A program made the position numbers and the translations under genes. Of a stretch of 64,000 nt of DNA, positions 1-11,862 are shown in pieces (within the stretch, counting starts at the first letter, position 1; each line of letters opens with the position of its first letter). Below the pieces are notes generated by a model. That model was not told where the DNA came from, ran no database searches, and saw nothing but the letters and a program-made list of their open reading frames with translations. Source of the DNA: Trichothecium roseum (Eukaryota > Ascomycota > Sordariomycetes > Hypocreales); assembly GCA_026184415.1 (NCBI GenBank), contig CM047940.1, forward strand, positions 4,278,001 through 4,342,000. The letters are read 5' to 3'.

Positions 1-844
1 AGGAGGTAATCTGTTGACCAGGCTGCGAGTGGAGCGGTGAGGGACTATTCTCCGGAATGGGGGCCATTTCCACGTCTTGTGATGCATACTTCTCCGTCCT
101 TGGCGTGTTGACATTGGTCATTGAGCCGCTCGAGGCATAGACCAGCCTCGCTTGTGTTGGCTTCGAAAGCCCCTGATCCTCGCTCAGCCCAGCTGTTGAG
201 GGTGGCACATAGTTCTGGCGTATGTACGAACTGGACTGCGCCCCAGTCTTCATCGTTACCATGAGCGAATGCGAGCTGTTGATAGGCATCGTTGGTGGGA
301 GACTCCCCGACGGCTCAGGGAGCCCGCCTTCGAGCTCATCAATATGACTAGACGGAAGTGCGACCAGGTCTAGATCCTCATGATTCTCCGTAGAGAAGTT
401 TGTCTTGCCAATTTTCCTTCTTTTGCGATCCTGTGTTGAGGTGCCTGGATCAGCCACGTCTGCATCAACTGTTGGCCGGTTCTTTTTGGCTGTTGCCACA
501 ACGGCGCCACCAGTTGACCTCCCTGCAGCAAATGCTGATTCCTGGTGTTCATCAACATCAGGCTTTTGCATGGGGCTGCTGGGGATGTCATACGGATCCT
601 TGATCCCACCCGTGCGTATATAAGGATCATGCCCGTCTATCTGCCTGTAGGGATCATCTCTGGATATCTCTTGAGCTGCTGCATGTTGAACAGCGTGTAC
701 CCGTTGAAAAGAGACGGTGTCTGTAGACTCTAGGCCTAGGTCTGATGTAGTGCTTGGTATTGGGCTCAGTGGCGAAGAGTTCCCAGCATCGCCGTCTCCA
801 TCATCATCTGAATCATCCGAGTCTGCGATGATTCGAGGCGGCAT
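1..844 (-). CDS. Unrecognised acidic protein, N-terminal part (runs off left edge)
   Basis: An open frame starts at an ATG at 844 (context aaacATG) and continues without a stop to the window edge, so about 281 residues are visible and the rest lies outside. The product opens with MPPRIIADSDDSDDDGD, an acidic Ser/Asp stretch, and stays polar and Pro/Ser-rich. Three DPY tripeptides occur at about residues 64-86, and a basic patch DRKRRKIGK near 139-147 could be a nuclear localisation signal. I see no catalytic motif, signal peptide or membrane segment. The acidic start plus basic patch suggests a nuclear, largely disordered protein, but that is inference. I do not recognise the family. Nothing in the visible part looks broken. 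Further exons may lie beyond the edge. Confidence 0.7.
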   Translation of the reverse strand, partial: MPPRIIADSDDSDDDGDGDAGNSSPLSPIPSTTSDLGLESTDTVSFQRVHAVQHAAAQEISRDDPYRQIDGHDPYIRTGGIKDPYDIPSSPMQKPDVDEHQESAFAAGRSTGGAVVATAKKNRPTVDADVADPGTSTQDRKRRKIGKTNFSTENHEDLDLVALPSSHIDELEGGLPEPSGSLPPTMPINSSHSLMVTMKTGAQSSSYIRQNYVPPSTAGLSEDQGLSKPTQARLVYASSGSMTNVNTPRTEKYASQDVEMAPIPENSPSPLHSQPGQQITS

Positions 845-1534
845 GTTTAGTAGTTGCTTTTTTTAATAAAGTATTTGAGGAAGCCGAATGATTCTGTCAT
901 AATTCGTGAGTTCTTTGAATTACTAACTGATTGCATGTACCACAGGAACGCGCCTGCCAGCTATTCGCGTGGGTTGCAACGCGAGAGCACGTGACCACCT
1001 ATTCATCTACCCTCCTCGGGGATCACTACCATAATACACCGAAGATACGGAGTACCACTACTAGTGGGATTTCACCATGTGCTGTGGAAGGCATCCTGTG
1101 TGCTGCGGGAGTACAGCATCATTTCCAGTCACCAGCTTCTCCAGTGGCGAGAATCACTTCATTGTTAACATCGTTATAGTATATATCATCATATTACGAG
1201 ACAATGCATCTGGCACAAGGCACAACTTTTCACAGGTTGAAATCTTTCTTGCTTTCTGGTATAATATTACGCATCAATGTTGAATGCGCCCGTGACTTCG
1301 TCATAAACCCCGAGCCCAAAAGGTTGATCTTTTCGGGCTCTTCATCATGCAAAAAAAGCAATGTTTTCCCCACTTCCGGTATTTGAATCCCCTACCTGGC
1401 CCAAACGCCGATGTTGAAATCGTGGCTGCAATTGGCAGCATATGTTAAAAACAAAGAAAATATTATCACAAGTCTCGCGACATCATGCCACCCTATTTTC
1501 GAGCAACACAATGCTTTTGGGAGTGACTATACAC
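845..1534. other. Intergenic, between unknown gene and MET6 3' end
   Basis: This spacer holds the promoter side of the left-edge gene and the 3' flank of MET6. It is AT-richer than its neighbours. It contains one exact copy of the dispersed TACGGAGTA motif at 1046-1054. The short open frames in it show no coding character. Confidence 0.6.
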
Positions 1535-3936
1535 TTATTTGGCGTACTTGGCACGGTAGAACTTGGCAGCGTTGACCATGTTGGCCAGAGCCTCCTTGGT
1601 CTCCTTCCACTGGCGGGTCTTGAGACCACAGTCAGGGTCGATCCAGAGCTGGTCGGGCTTCAGGTGCTGCAGCTCCTCCTCGATACGGTCCTTGATCTCC
1701 TGCTCGCTGGGAACACGAGGAGAGTGGATGTCGTAGACACCGGGGCCGATGTGGCGGGGGTAGGCCTCGTCGACGAACACCCTCAGAAGCTTGGCATCAG
1801 ACTTGGAGTTCTCGATGGACAGGACATCGGCATCGAGGGCGGCGATGGCGTAGAAGAAGTCCTGGAACTCAGAGTAGCAGAAGTGAGAGTGGATCTGGGT
1901 AGAGTCCTCAACACCGGAGGCAGAGAGACGGAAAGCCTTGACAGCCCAGTCGAGGTAGGCAGTGCGCTCCTTGCCGGCGCGGAGAGGGAGACCCTCACGG
2001 AGAGCAGGCTCATCAATCTGGATGACATCGACACCAGCCTTCTCGAGGTCGACGACCTCATCGCGGAGAGCCAGACCAAGCTGCTGGGCCTGGACGGACT
2101 GGTGAACATCGTCACGGGGGAAAGACCACCGCAAGCAGGTGACGGGACCAGTAAGCATGCCCTTCATGGGCTTCTTGGAGATGGAGACGGCGTACTTGGA
2201 CTCCTTGACGGTCATGGGAGCGGGACGCGAGATGTCACCAACAATGATGGGAGGACGGACGCAGCGGGAACCGTAGCTCTGAACCCAAGCGTGGGTGGTG
2301 AAAGCGTAACCATCGAGGCGCTCACCGAAGAACTGCACCATGTCGTTACGCTCAGGCTCACCGTGGACGAAGACGTCGAGGTCAAGCTCCTCCTGGATCT
2401 TGACGTTGTCGTCAATCTCCTTCTGGATGAAGCTGTCGTACTCAGCCTCGGTGATCTCACCCTTGGTGAACTTGTTGCGCTGAAGACGGATCTCCTTGGT
2501 CTGGGGGAAGGAGCCGATGGTGGTGGTGGGGAAGAGAGGGAGCTTAAGCTTGGCCTGCTGCTGGCTGATACGCTCAGGGAACTCAGACTTGCGCTTGTGG
2601 TCGGCCTCGGTGATCTTGGACTGGCGGTCCTTGACCTTGGGGTCGTTGGTGCGGCTGGAAGAGGCACGAGCCTGCATAGACTTGGCATTGGCCTCGAGCT
2701 GCTCACGGACGGCAGCGGGGCCCTCAGTGACGGCCTTGGCAATGGTGGCAATCTCGACGGCCTTCTCGGAGGCGAAAGAGAACCAGTCAGCGACCTCAGC
2801 GTCGAGCTTCTTCTCGCTAGCGAGAGTGTGGGGAGTGTGCAGAAGAGAGCTGGAGGTGGCAACGATGACACGGTCCTTGCCGAGCTTCTGGATGGCAACC
2901 TCGACGGTCTCGATGGCGCGCTGGAAGTTGGTCTTCCAGATGTTACGGCCGTCAACAACACCGGCAGAGAGGATGGTGTTGGGGCCAATGGCGCCTAGGA
3001 CGGTCTCAAGCTGCTCGGGGTTGCGAACAAGGTCAACGTGGACACCATGGACGTCCTTGGGGAGAGCCTCAAGGTTGTGGACGATGTCACCGAAGTAGGT
3101 GGTGAAGACGAGCTTGGGGATCTTGTCACCAAGGCTGGCGAACTTCTGGTAGGCAGGACCGAAAGCGGCCTTGCTCTTCTGGGGAAGGTCGAAGACGAGG
3201 ACAGGCTCGTCGATCTGGACGGTCTCGGCACCAGCCTCCTTGAGCTGGGTCAGGAGCTGCTCGTAGACGGGGAGGAGGTTGTCAAGGAGGTCAATGGGGT
3301 CGACGGACTGGCCACGGTCGGCCTTGCCGAGGTGGAGGAAAGAGACGGGACCAACGACGACGGGGCGGGTGGTGATGCCAGCCTCCTTGGCCTCCTTGAA
3401 GTCGGCGACGACCTTGGGGGTAGCGGACAGGGTGAACTTCTGGTTGTCCTGGAGAGTGGGCTTGACGTAGTGGTAGTTGGAGTCGAACCACTTGACCATC
3501 TCCAGACTGGGGACATCAATGCCCTCCTTCTGGTGACCACGGCCCATGGCGAAGTACTGGTCGACGGTGTCGAGGCCATCCTTGGTGTAGCGCTCGGGAA
3601 CGGCGCCGAAGTCCTGGATGTGGTTCAGGATGTGGTCGTAGAGAGCGAAGTCACCGCTGGGAATGACATCGACACCGGCATCCTTCTGGATCTGCCAGTG
3701 GGCAAGACGGAGACGCTTGGCCTCGGCAATGAGGTCAGACTGCGAGATCTTGCCACCCCAGTCTATACGAGAGAATCATGGTGTCAGCGGCTGATACGAT
3801 TGCGAGCTTACCAACGAAGCGGGGAAGCAAAATGGGAAAAAAGGTGGGTGGGCTACTACTCACAAGCTTCAGTAGCCTTCTTGAGATCACGGTTCACACC
3901 CATGCGGGGGAAACCGAGGATAGCGGACTGAACCAT
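1535..3936 (-). CDS. MET6: Cobalamin-independent methionine synthase
   Basis: Encodes 5-methyltetrahydropteroyltriglutamate-homocysteine methyltransferase, the last step of methionine synthesis in the cytosol. Exons are 3936-3864 and 3762-1535, giving 766 residues, the usual fungal length. The intron (GTGAGT donor, TATAG acceptor) restores the family sequence ..KKATEAYWGGKIS.. across the junction. Visible family features are the N-terminal FPRMG motif, the IDEP motifs in both halves (substrate site), the zinc ligands His and Cys in IHSHFCYSEF near residue 655, and the zinc Cys of DPDCGLKTR near residue 736. Start choice: the ATG at 3936 gives MVQSAILGFPRMG, the canonical N-terminus. Strong use of C at third codon positions points to high expression and explains the long antisense open frames over this gene. 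The upstream region carries a probable 5'UTR intron. No defects are seen. Confidence 0.97.
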
Positions 3937-3997
3937 CTTGATCTGCTTTTCTTCCGGTACGACTTTCGAATGCAATCAATTATCTGGGTATAGGGAC

Positions 3998-4164
3998 CTG
4001 TGGAAAGATTCAATTGTTAGATGAAAAGATTTTCTTCTCCTCAAAGAACATCTGCAGAATGATGGCGGGGTAGAAGAATTCGAGCGAAACAGATGGGCGA
4101 GCGAGATAGGAGCTTGCTGAGGAGTGGGGTAGCAGAGGATGGAGGGGCAATTGAAAGTACTCAC
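3998..4164 (-). other. Probable 5'UTR intron of MET6
   Basis: On the minus strand a CAG|GTGAGT donor at 4164, a CTAAC branch point and a TTTCCACAG acceptor ending at 3998 define a 167-bp intron ending about 60 bp upstream of the MET6 ATG. All three signals match consensus. Leader introns are common in highly expressed fungal genes. Transcription of this segment is inferred. Confidence 0.6.
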
Positions 4165-6033
4165 CTGAGGAAGAGAACCTTGAGAAAAAAAGAGCAGGGT
4201 ATCAAGAAAGTACAACAATTGAAAGAAGAAGTAAAACCCAATGACAAAAAGCAAAGGGTCAGGAGGAGATGGAGAGAGAGGAAGGGAAGAAAGAAAGAAG
4301 GGGAAAATATGGCAGAAGTTGGGAATGGCAAGAAATTATATTTTTACAAGCTACTACTGCTATGGAGCACCCTAGTCTCAAAACTCTTGCAAGAGAAAAA
4401 AAACAGGATCATCGGCGGTGTGAGGGAAACAACGGAGGGGAGGGGCCTTTGGATTTTACTGTTGGGTACCTCTCTACCTGTAGTATTACTCTTAGTACTC
4501 CGTAGATAATACCAAACTCACGTACACTAATGTAGACCCTTCCGCTACTGCCTGTACTCCGTACTACTATTGCTGCTGCTCCGTTTAGCGGTAAAACTAA
4601 ACAGAGCAACCATTGAGCTCCAGCTATTCTACCTAAGCGTGTAGTACAGCTCGCCATCACCCAATGTACTACCGGAGCTACTATACGGAGCACAGCATGA
4701 GGTAGTACTAGTAGTTATGCTCACCTTTGCACCTTTGCTGTGTAAACATTGGACAGGCACGAGAAAAAGCGCAACCGAAAGCGGGGGAGGGGTAGGTACT
4801 ACAGTAGCAGTCAACTTTTACTGCATATACAAAATACGGAGTACTAATCTACATAGGTGGGCTGTCTTTGTTTGGTACAGATGACGAACCCCCCCCCCCC
4901 CCCCCCCCCCCACCTTGACCACCTCTTTCCATCTGCTTCTGCTTCTGCTTCCACCCTTGCCCGATGATGTCTGCTATCGAACTTATGAAGCCCTTGTATT
5001 TGGGTTGCATGCTTTTGCAACTTGCATAAGTCTAGGATCAACACGTCTCTCTCACCAATCCCTTTGCATCACCCAAGGTTGCCACGGACCCTCCTCACCT
5101 TGCTGTTGCCTCGATCCTCACTCATCCTTCTCTTCCACTTCCTCTTCCTCATCCTCCTCAACATCTTTGTACAACGAGCCGGGGGCGGGAGGGGGGGAAA
5201 GGTTGGCGATCCGTCACTGCAGAAACGCGTTATGGACCCTGCTCTGCTGCTTCAAGGGTACCCAGTTGCGGTCGCGGATGCAGAAATCTCTGGTCTCCGG
5301 CTTTCGGGCTAAGTAATGTTGGCTATCACGAAAGCGTTGAGCCTGGCTGTCGGCCGGCCCGCCGTGAGCTCCATCACTACGATTAAGCATCTTGGGCCTA
5401 GCTTCGAGGTACCATTGCGCCATCGTGCCAATGGAGCAGAGGTCTGTGCGTAGTCCCTGAGTTGATTCGTACCACGCTGCTGTCCCTCGGAGAGAAAAAA
5501 AAAATACCCCTGTCCGTTGGCCATCTCATGATGATAATGTCCTCTAGATGTAACCAATGTGTACTCTGTAAAGAAGAGTAGGATCACGACCCATAAACTT
5601 GGTGGTTTAACTCGCATGTGTCGTTGAAGTACAGTTATGGCAGTATGTATAGGACAGTATACTAAGTACATACCCCGTATACTCATCTCTAGATCTCTTC
5701 GTACGCAGTTCAGTCTGTCACAAAACTTGTCTTTGTTTTTTAGCCACACAAGGACAACTACGGCGAGTGGGCGTATATTAACACCCAAACATACGGAGTA
5801 GGTATAGGCTATACCGAGTACGGAGTACACACACTCCTATCGGGGACATTTTGTCCGCCATTAGTCTCCTGCTCGGCGCTTATGGTGAGATTTTCACCTT
5901 GACTGGGACCTGCATCCGCGAGGAGCCATTCTCGTGGGCAATCTTTACGCAAGTCACAATCTCAAATTACAAGGCGGAGTACGGAGTACGGAATATACCA
6001 TCAATAAACGTTTTTATTATCAAGTCAGATCCT
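4165..6033. other. Intergenic with homopolymer and TACGGAGTA cluster
   Basis: Between MET6 and the first Zn2Cys6 gene. It holds a 23-base C run (4889-4911) and six exact copies of the dispersed 9-mer (4496, 4555, 4835, 5792, 5819, 5980), two of them nearly adjacent. Open frames here, including one of 173 codons on the minus strand, look like chance: no family resemblance and no splice logic. Confidence 0.6.
4889..4911. repeat. Poly-C tract (23 C)
   Basis: An uninterrupted run of C, flanked by gacgaa on the left and accttg on the right. It lies in intergenic DNA upstream of MET6. The length may be imprecise if it was assembled from slipping reads. Confidence 0.9.
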
Positions 6034-8177
6034 TCATGATTCTAACAGTCCAGTCATGCAAAATAATTCATCAGGGTGACTTTCCAAGTCACGTAGTATA
6101 TCTTGGTCCAGAATATCTGGCTCTCCAACCGCAGCATTGGGCATTTGATGGTGCCCCGGAAATATCCCCTCGAGCGCCCAAGATATAGCCCCTTCGGCGA
6201 CATATGCAGCACCGTGGACCTCCTTCATATCGTCTATCAACCGCAGGCAGCGCGCGAACCCTTCGTGCGACTGATATTCAGCCATCTCGGTGCCTTTCAT
6301 GTCAACCAGGTGCACGGCAGCTCCTAGCAGGGCCGAGGTGATGGATGTTGGAGGGAGCAGATTTGCCATCTTGGCCTCGTGGATGACGCCGGCGATTTCG
6401 GAGATGCGCCACGCCGCGTATCGCATACACATGCGCATCCTTTCCCTTTCCGGATCGAAGATGGCGCTGTCTGAGAGAAAGGTAAACCTTGCTCGGTAGA
6501 TGAACGAGGTCGCGGCGTAGTAGAGAAGCTCGAGGTTTACCTCTTGAACCTTGAGAGGGTCGTTCTCTTTGAGGGCATCGCATAGAGAAACTCCAGGTTT
6601 GACACCCCAGCTGAGTGAGTTGTACCATTGTAACAGCTCCGTGTCGGAGCCCTGCTTGGTGCACCGGTTCTCGAGTCTCAGCATCCTGGAGTAGTCAATG
6701 GGCCCAGTCGTGGAATCCGATAGTGGAGAGTGCCGGTAAGTCTCCGAAGTGTTGGACAGGTGGCGACAAAGGTCCACGGTGGCGATGTAAAGGCTGACGA
6801 ACCGATGCCGATCCCTCTGGTTTTGCCAGAATCCGAGCGAAATGCGGGAACCGAAGGTCTGAGTATCGTCAAAGGTGAAATCCTCCTCCCTCAGGGGGGC
6901 AACATCGAAATCCTCGTCTCTAATAATGGCCGGTCTTCCCCACGCCAGCGAAAGTAGCCTATCCCGTGCGAAGCATGCCCACCAGACCCGTCGGCGGATG
7001 TGCCAGTCGCAAAGCGACAAGTCGGACGGGGCAGCATCGCGATGGAAACCGCCGTGGAAAGCCTGCGAGATGGCTGAGTCGATCCAGTGTCCCGGCCCCT
7101 GACGGCATTCATCGTCGTACCACATGGACATGATCAGCAGCGCTTGAATGGTGTCGAGTTGGTCACATTCACAATCGAACGTGTACAAGAGCTATCGAGG
7201 AGGGTCAGATGTCGAAGACATATACAGTCGGGGATGCAAATGGTACAGACCTTGACAATATTGAAGAATTTCCTCCGAGCTTGTTGTCTCGAGTTGAAAC
7301 CGAGCCGGACTAGGCAGTCTATCCCTACGTGAGCTGTTCCTGCAAACATCATGGACTGGTATAAGAGGAGACTGATCTGGCCATCTTCACCCCCGTTTGG
7401 GTCCAGGATGCGCACTAAGCGCTGAATGTCCAGGACGGGGAGGAAAGGGTACGTGAAGTCAAGATAGGCCTGCAAAAGCTGGGTCTGAGATGCAGCGTCT
7501 GGTAGAGTCAGCGCTCCTTTTGAAACGAGGTAGGCCTCGTCTGTATCGTCCAGATTGTTCTCCCTAGGTTTGATGAATGGTGGCAGTTCGTTGGTAGGCT
7601 GACTGGAGTGTTGACTCAACCCACAGTCTGTTGCACTACCATCTCTCACGCTTGCAAGGTCTGAAATGCAGCCCAAGCTGGTGAGGACGTCTGAGGGCGA
7701 CTGCGTCTCGGCAGAGTGCTGCAGAGGGAACGAGGTCTGATCCGTGGGCGCTTTATTCTCTACGACAATCTCCGCTGGCTGAATGCCAATGGCAGATGAC
7801 GCAGCATACTGAACGTCAGGCGAGCGCGGTCTAAAATGGCAATACACTGTCAGTACACGAATCCATCGTTACAGGCAAGCATACGGTCACATTAAGAGCG
7901 ATGGGCGAACTCACAGGTTTGGCAACTTCGGACGGCGACGTCTCTGTGTGATACACTCCGCGTCGCTCCAAGCACAATTCCCGCAGGGGAATCTCTCGGT
8001 AACATCGCATCTCACTTTGCGTGATCTACATGCCAGACAAGCAAAGCGCGCCCGGCGATGTTTGCTCTGTCGTGATAGTTTCTCCCATTCTTCCGAGGTG
8101 AAATTATTATGGTTGTTGTCCTCCGTGGCCGAGTCTCGGACTTGAGGGCCCAGGGACAGAATACTCGACTCGCTCAT
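6034..8177 (-). CDS. Zn2Cys6 transcription factor, cutinase/Far-type regulator family
   Basis: Exons 8177-7915, 7830-7251 and 7191-6034 give 666 residues; both junctions keep frame. The N-terminal zinc cluster is complete: Cys47, 50, 57, 65, 68 and 75 in FACLACRSRKVRC..FPCGNC.., with basic residues between the first ligands for DNA contact. A fungal-specific transcription factor middle homology region spans roughly residues 205-430, with YPFLPVLDI, the SMMFAGTAHVG helix, RRRVWWACFARDRLLSLAWGRP and IRDEDFDV. That last set resembles regulators of the CTF1-beta/FarA type, which control lipid or ester catabolism. The target pathway is not shown by the sequence. It lies head-to-tail with a second Zn2Cys6 gene 1.6 kb upstream. 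The ATG at 8177 gives MSESSILSL and is the first in frame upstream of the cluster. Confidence 0.92.
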
Positions 8178-9807
8178 CTTGGGTATCTTGGTTTGGGTAT
8201 CAATTTTGACGAAAGAAAAAGGGGGAAAGGGGGGAAATATGGTACTGGGAAAGAAAAGGTGAAGAGCGTTCAGTATTGAATAAGTTTGATGCAAACCACC
8301 ATGTTGAAAAAGCCAAGAGGTTAAAGGCTGCATCATCGGTCTGGGTTTTAGGGGGGGGATGATGGGTGCCACCGTGGGTGCCACTCAGGGTGGCCCTTGG
8401 GGGGCCCCGGGGGGACACTTGGAGGGTCCGGGTCGCCCGTTTCGTCCGTTCGGGAGCTGCTTTTCTCCATAATAACCCCACGCACTACAGGCCTCTACGT
8501 ACCTCTAGTGCGCCAGTCACGCCAATCTGGAGAATAAGCGACATCGCATTGATGAGCGGTATCGCCAGCAACTTCAGTCCTCCACCAGATTGGCCAGTCT
8601 GCGCTCTGGGAAGCGCGCTACCGAGCGTCGTCCAATCCTTCATCGTCCAAAGGACAGACATCATCATTGCGGGGTATGGGGTAAGACCGCGGGGGAGAAG
8701 CTTTCGGACTTCAACCCGGGCGAGGCACGAGGATGGGTCATGACTGATCTGTACAAGGTTCTCGACGCCTCGACAGCTCGAAATGGATGGAGCGTTAGGG
8801 TTTTCCTGGCCATGGATCTTTCGGCGGCTCTTTTTGGTGTAATGGCATACCAACGGTGCTCTGCATCTGCATATATTAGCCTACTTCCTACCCGACCAGC
8901 GTCGCTAGGGGATGTCGCTTGGCGTCGCGCTTATGCCACAAATTATGGCCATACATGGCAGAGAATGAGACAGGATTGTAAGGGGGATATAACGATGTAA
9001 ATCGATATCCTTCTTCTGTCTAACCGACTCTCTTGTGGTCGAAATCTTTGGCCTGTTTTATCTGATATCGTCTGGCCCACGGAAAGCCACGGAGTATATA
9101 TTGATGGCGACCACGCCCATGGGGCACGATGGCCAGATTCATCAATGCAGTCGTAGCTGGCTGCCTCTCTATGCTAGGCTGCCAATCATAGTCTCGCCGT
9201 ATAATAGTGTATAATAGTAGTGTAATTCCATCAGTCTAAGCAGGGCCATGTGAGCAGAGCCATTGCTAGAGAAGGGAAAGGTTTAGGTCGCACCCCGGCA
9301 TGTTAAGAAAATAACGTACGAAGAGTGCGGAATGGCAGCGGAATACCAGCGGAATGCGCGGAATAGGCGGAATGCGCGGAATCATTTCCATCAAGTAGTT
9401 GTGTGTAAAGGGGCGAAGGGATCGAGATCATGGCCGGATGGTTGCGATGTCGCAAAACTTGCCGAGATCGCAAACCAAATGGCACCTCGTAGAATCATGT
9501 GGTGTAGGCGATGAAGCAGATCTTGCCGTGCCACTTCCTGATTAATGCGTTTCGAGAGTTGAAGAAGGACTCGAATAAATGTCGCACTTTTGTTGGTTTA
9601 CCAAGCAACCGTCTGAGAGCGGAGCTGTGTGCAGTAGCGACGTTGATACCATTTCGAAAACGTATGAATCACACTCGTCGCATTTAGCCCTTTGCTCCCA
9701 CTATCCAGTATTCTCAAGTATCGGATTTGTGGAATAGAAAAGGAGGAACACTTACAACGTGAAGTGTCAAAGAGGCGTTTTGTATACACCAAACATAATC
9801 TTCTCAA
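8178..9807. other. Intergenic between the two regulators
   Basis: This 1.6-kb spacer contains a GC-rich block of G and C runs (about 8345-8425), a short-period GCGGAAT repeat (9327-9382) and AT-rich stretches. A 49-codon minus-strand frame starting at 8813 (MARKTLTLH) lacks a convincing continuation, so I do not call it. Confidence 0.5.
9327..9382. repeat. Irregular GCGGAAT repeat
   Basis: The heptamer GCGGAAT or GGCGGAAT recurs about six times within 56 bases, with spacers of 1 to 6 bases. It is non-coding and lies between the two Zn2Cys6 genes. Confidence 0.75.
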
Positions 9808-11862
9808 TCATGAAAGCCAGCCAAAGGCATCATCCGTGTCGAATCCGTCAAAAAGGCTCGGGTCAAATAGCTCATCGGCGAATCCTAGCATGGACAGGTC
9901 TTCCATTTCCGCGGCAGCCGTGTAATCGACCGGCCTGGCGTCGTGCACGCTCTGGCTGAAGCGCTTCTTGGCTCTCCATATATTCTCAAACACAACATTG
10001 GCTGCCATTTTAGACTTGACGGACCATGTCGCAAAGGCTGATTCCTGGCCACCATCAGTGTCTTCAGTGTATACCCTGCACAGGTAGGCCGTGAGCTTGC
10101 ACATCCGCGAGAACGTGTCATTTTCAAACTCGGACCGTGACTGGAGGAGGCGCCAGGCTTCGCTAATGGACGTCCGCAGTGCGGGCTGGTCCCGGTAGCT
10201 GGGGATAGTAAGGAGCATCAGGAGGAAGTTAAGGGCGTGCAAGACGGCGACGCGGGCCATTGCTGCCCAAGCCTTTTGGGAGGCGCGGTTGGCGACCAGA
10301 TTTATGAGGTTCACTGCCGTGCTGCTCCCTTGAACGAGATAAGGCGTCTCCTCCAGGTTGTTTGTAGATGCCTCCAGCTTCGATGATTTGCGTGAATGAT
10401 GGTAGTCTTGGGCGGTGAGCACAAAGGCATAGAGATGCAGTCTGACCTGGTGCAGTGCGATTTCAACGAATAGATCCGTTTCTAGTTCGGTACGAATCTC
10501 GTCTTGGAGACCGTTCAGCTGGGCGTCAAAGGCACCAATCGTGGATTCGGGGTTCGGAAGAAGACCGGACGTGGTGCCGCTGTAGTTACCGAGAACATGG
10601 CAAATGGTATGGCACTGATGGGCTAATTTGACTTGCTTTTCTAACACTGCAGGAAGGTTCAGAGTGTTGGTACGGATGTTCCCAAAGGTTGTGGGCTGAA
10701 TCGTGGCGGGGAGGCCCAAGTGGCTACTCAACCTATACGAGTATCTGTCAGTAAAGTGTATTTCAAGCCATTGGACGGCGGAGCTTGGCCGGTCCCCTCC
10801 TCGGGATGAACTTACATTTGGTTGACGATGAAACAGCCGGCCCACACCCTGCGATAGATTTGTACAGATGCCTCGTCAAGCCCCGTACGGTACACAAAGT
10901 CTGAATGGTGGTGCGGGCGGTGCAGGCCATGCTGAAGGGCAGTATGAGCAGCCTGCCCGGAGTACATCCAGCTCGGATCATTCCTAGTGGCGGAGAAGTT
11001 GAAGGGCCACCAGCAGAGCAGAAGCAAGGCCTGGATCGATTGAACTGGCGCGTCCTGAAATGAGTAGAAATTGGCCGCTAGTTGCTGAATCTTGGATTTC
11101 AGCAACAGCCGATACGCTGAGTATGCCTCAAGCTCCTTCGATCCGATCGCTATTACAGTACATAGCAACAGCTCGCTATGATTCCAGGTTTTGATAAAGT
11201 CTGTATATTCAGGAAGGATGGGGAAATGCGGATGATAGGTGTTATAAAAGCTGAGTATCGTTTTTCAGTTAGTCATCCGTATTGATAAAGAATGACGCAA
11301 TGGTAGAGATAACTCACCAATCTATGATATCTGATATAGCCTGGGCACTCAATTCAACACCGCTTACCTGCTGTGGATGAAAGATTGGATGGATAGAAGT
11401 GGTACCAAGTCCCTGTCCACCGGGTTCTTCAGAAGGATTTGCATCATCTGATATCTCTGGTTGGCTCTGGCCGTGCTGGGATGGCGAGCTTGGCGATGTT
11501 TCCATAGATGCCTTGATGTCTTGCAGTTGCTTCTCCAATTCAAGGAGTTTCCTAGTGTCAGGTGTGTAAGACAACAATTCCCAGGATGATGCTGAAGATT
11601 CGAGCAAAACGCGAGGTTCTTGACTGACTTTCTTTTGGCTGTTCTCTGGAAGCTGGGATCGATGGAGCAGCCCAAATTGAATTTTGTACACCGGGAGCAC
11701 GGAGCAGGAAACACTTTATGCGCGTTACATTTTACCTGTCGATTGCATGTATAAATATATGTCTAGTCATGCTTATAAGTTGCAAGTATGTGGGGGAGCA
11801 TTTGCACCAACCTTCATCTGACGACAATGAACACATGACTTGATTCTATTGTTGCTCTGCAT
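9808..11862 (-). CDS. Zn2Cys6 transcription factor, five exons
   Basis: Exons 11862-11812, 11735-11629, 11551-11318, 11250-10816 and 10732-9808 give 583 residues, all junctions in phase. The zinc cluster is split by the first intron and becomes complete only after splicing: Cys10, 13, 20, 30, 33 and 40 (SCVHCRQMK joined to VKCNAHKVF..). It is followed by the DPSFQRTAKR signature common in this subfamily and a leucine-rich coiled coil (KLLELEKQLQDI), the usual dimerisation segment, which also fixes the second intron. The fungal middle homology region starts near residue 131 with FYNTYHPHFPIL. The C-terminus is acidic and aromatic (FDGFDTDDAFGW), as in activation domains. The target is unknown. 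An in-frame stop lies 45 bases upstream of the chosen ATG, and no ATG comes before it. Confidence 0.88.

Noticed and set aside
2212..2988. 258-codon minus-strand frame in another phase of MET6
   Set aside because: Ser/Pro/Leu-only composition is the usual shadow of a C-biased gene.
1442..2998. 518-codon plus-strand frame antisense to MET6 (and a second at 3038-3931)
   Set aside because: C-rich third positions on the coding strand remove stops on the other strand. The translation is Leu/Gly/Val/Asp-biased with no family resemblance, and MET6 accounts for the sequence completely.
5309..5830. 173-codon minus-strand frame upstream of the first Zn2Cys6 gene
   Set aside because: No recognisable motif, irregular composition, contains the dispersed 9-mer that is otherwise excluded from coding DNA.
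8485..8853. Minus-strand frames (MARKTLTLH.. at 8813; longer frame with ..LLAIPLINAMSLILQIG..)
   Set aside because: Different frames look partly coding, but no consistent splice path or known family joins them.
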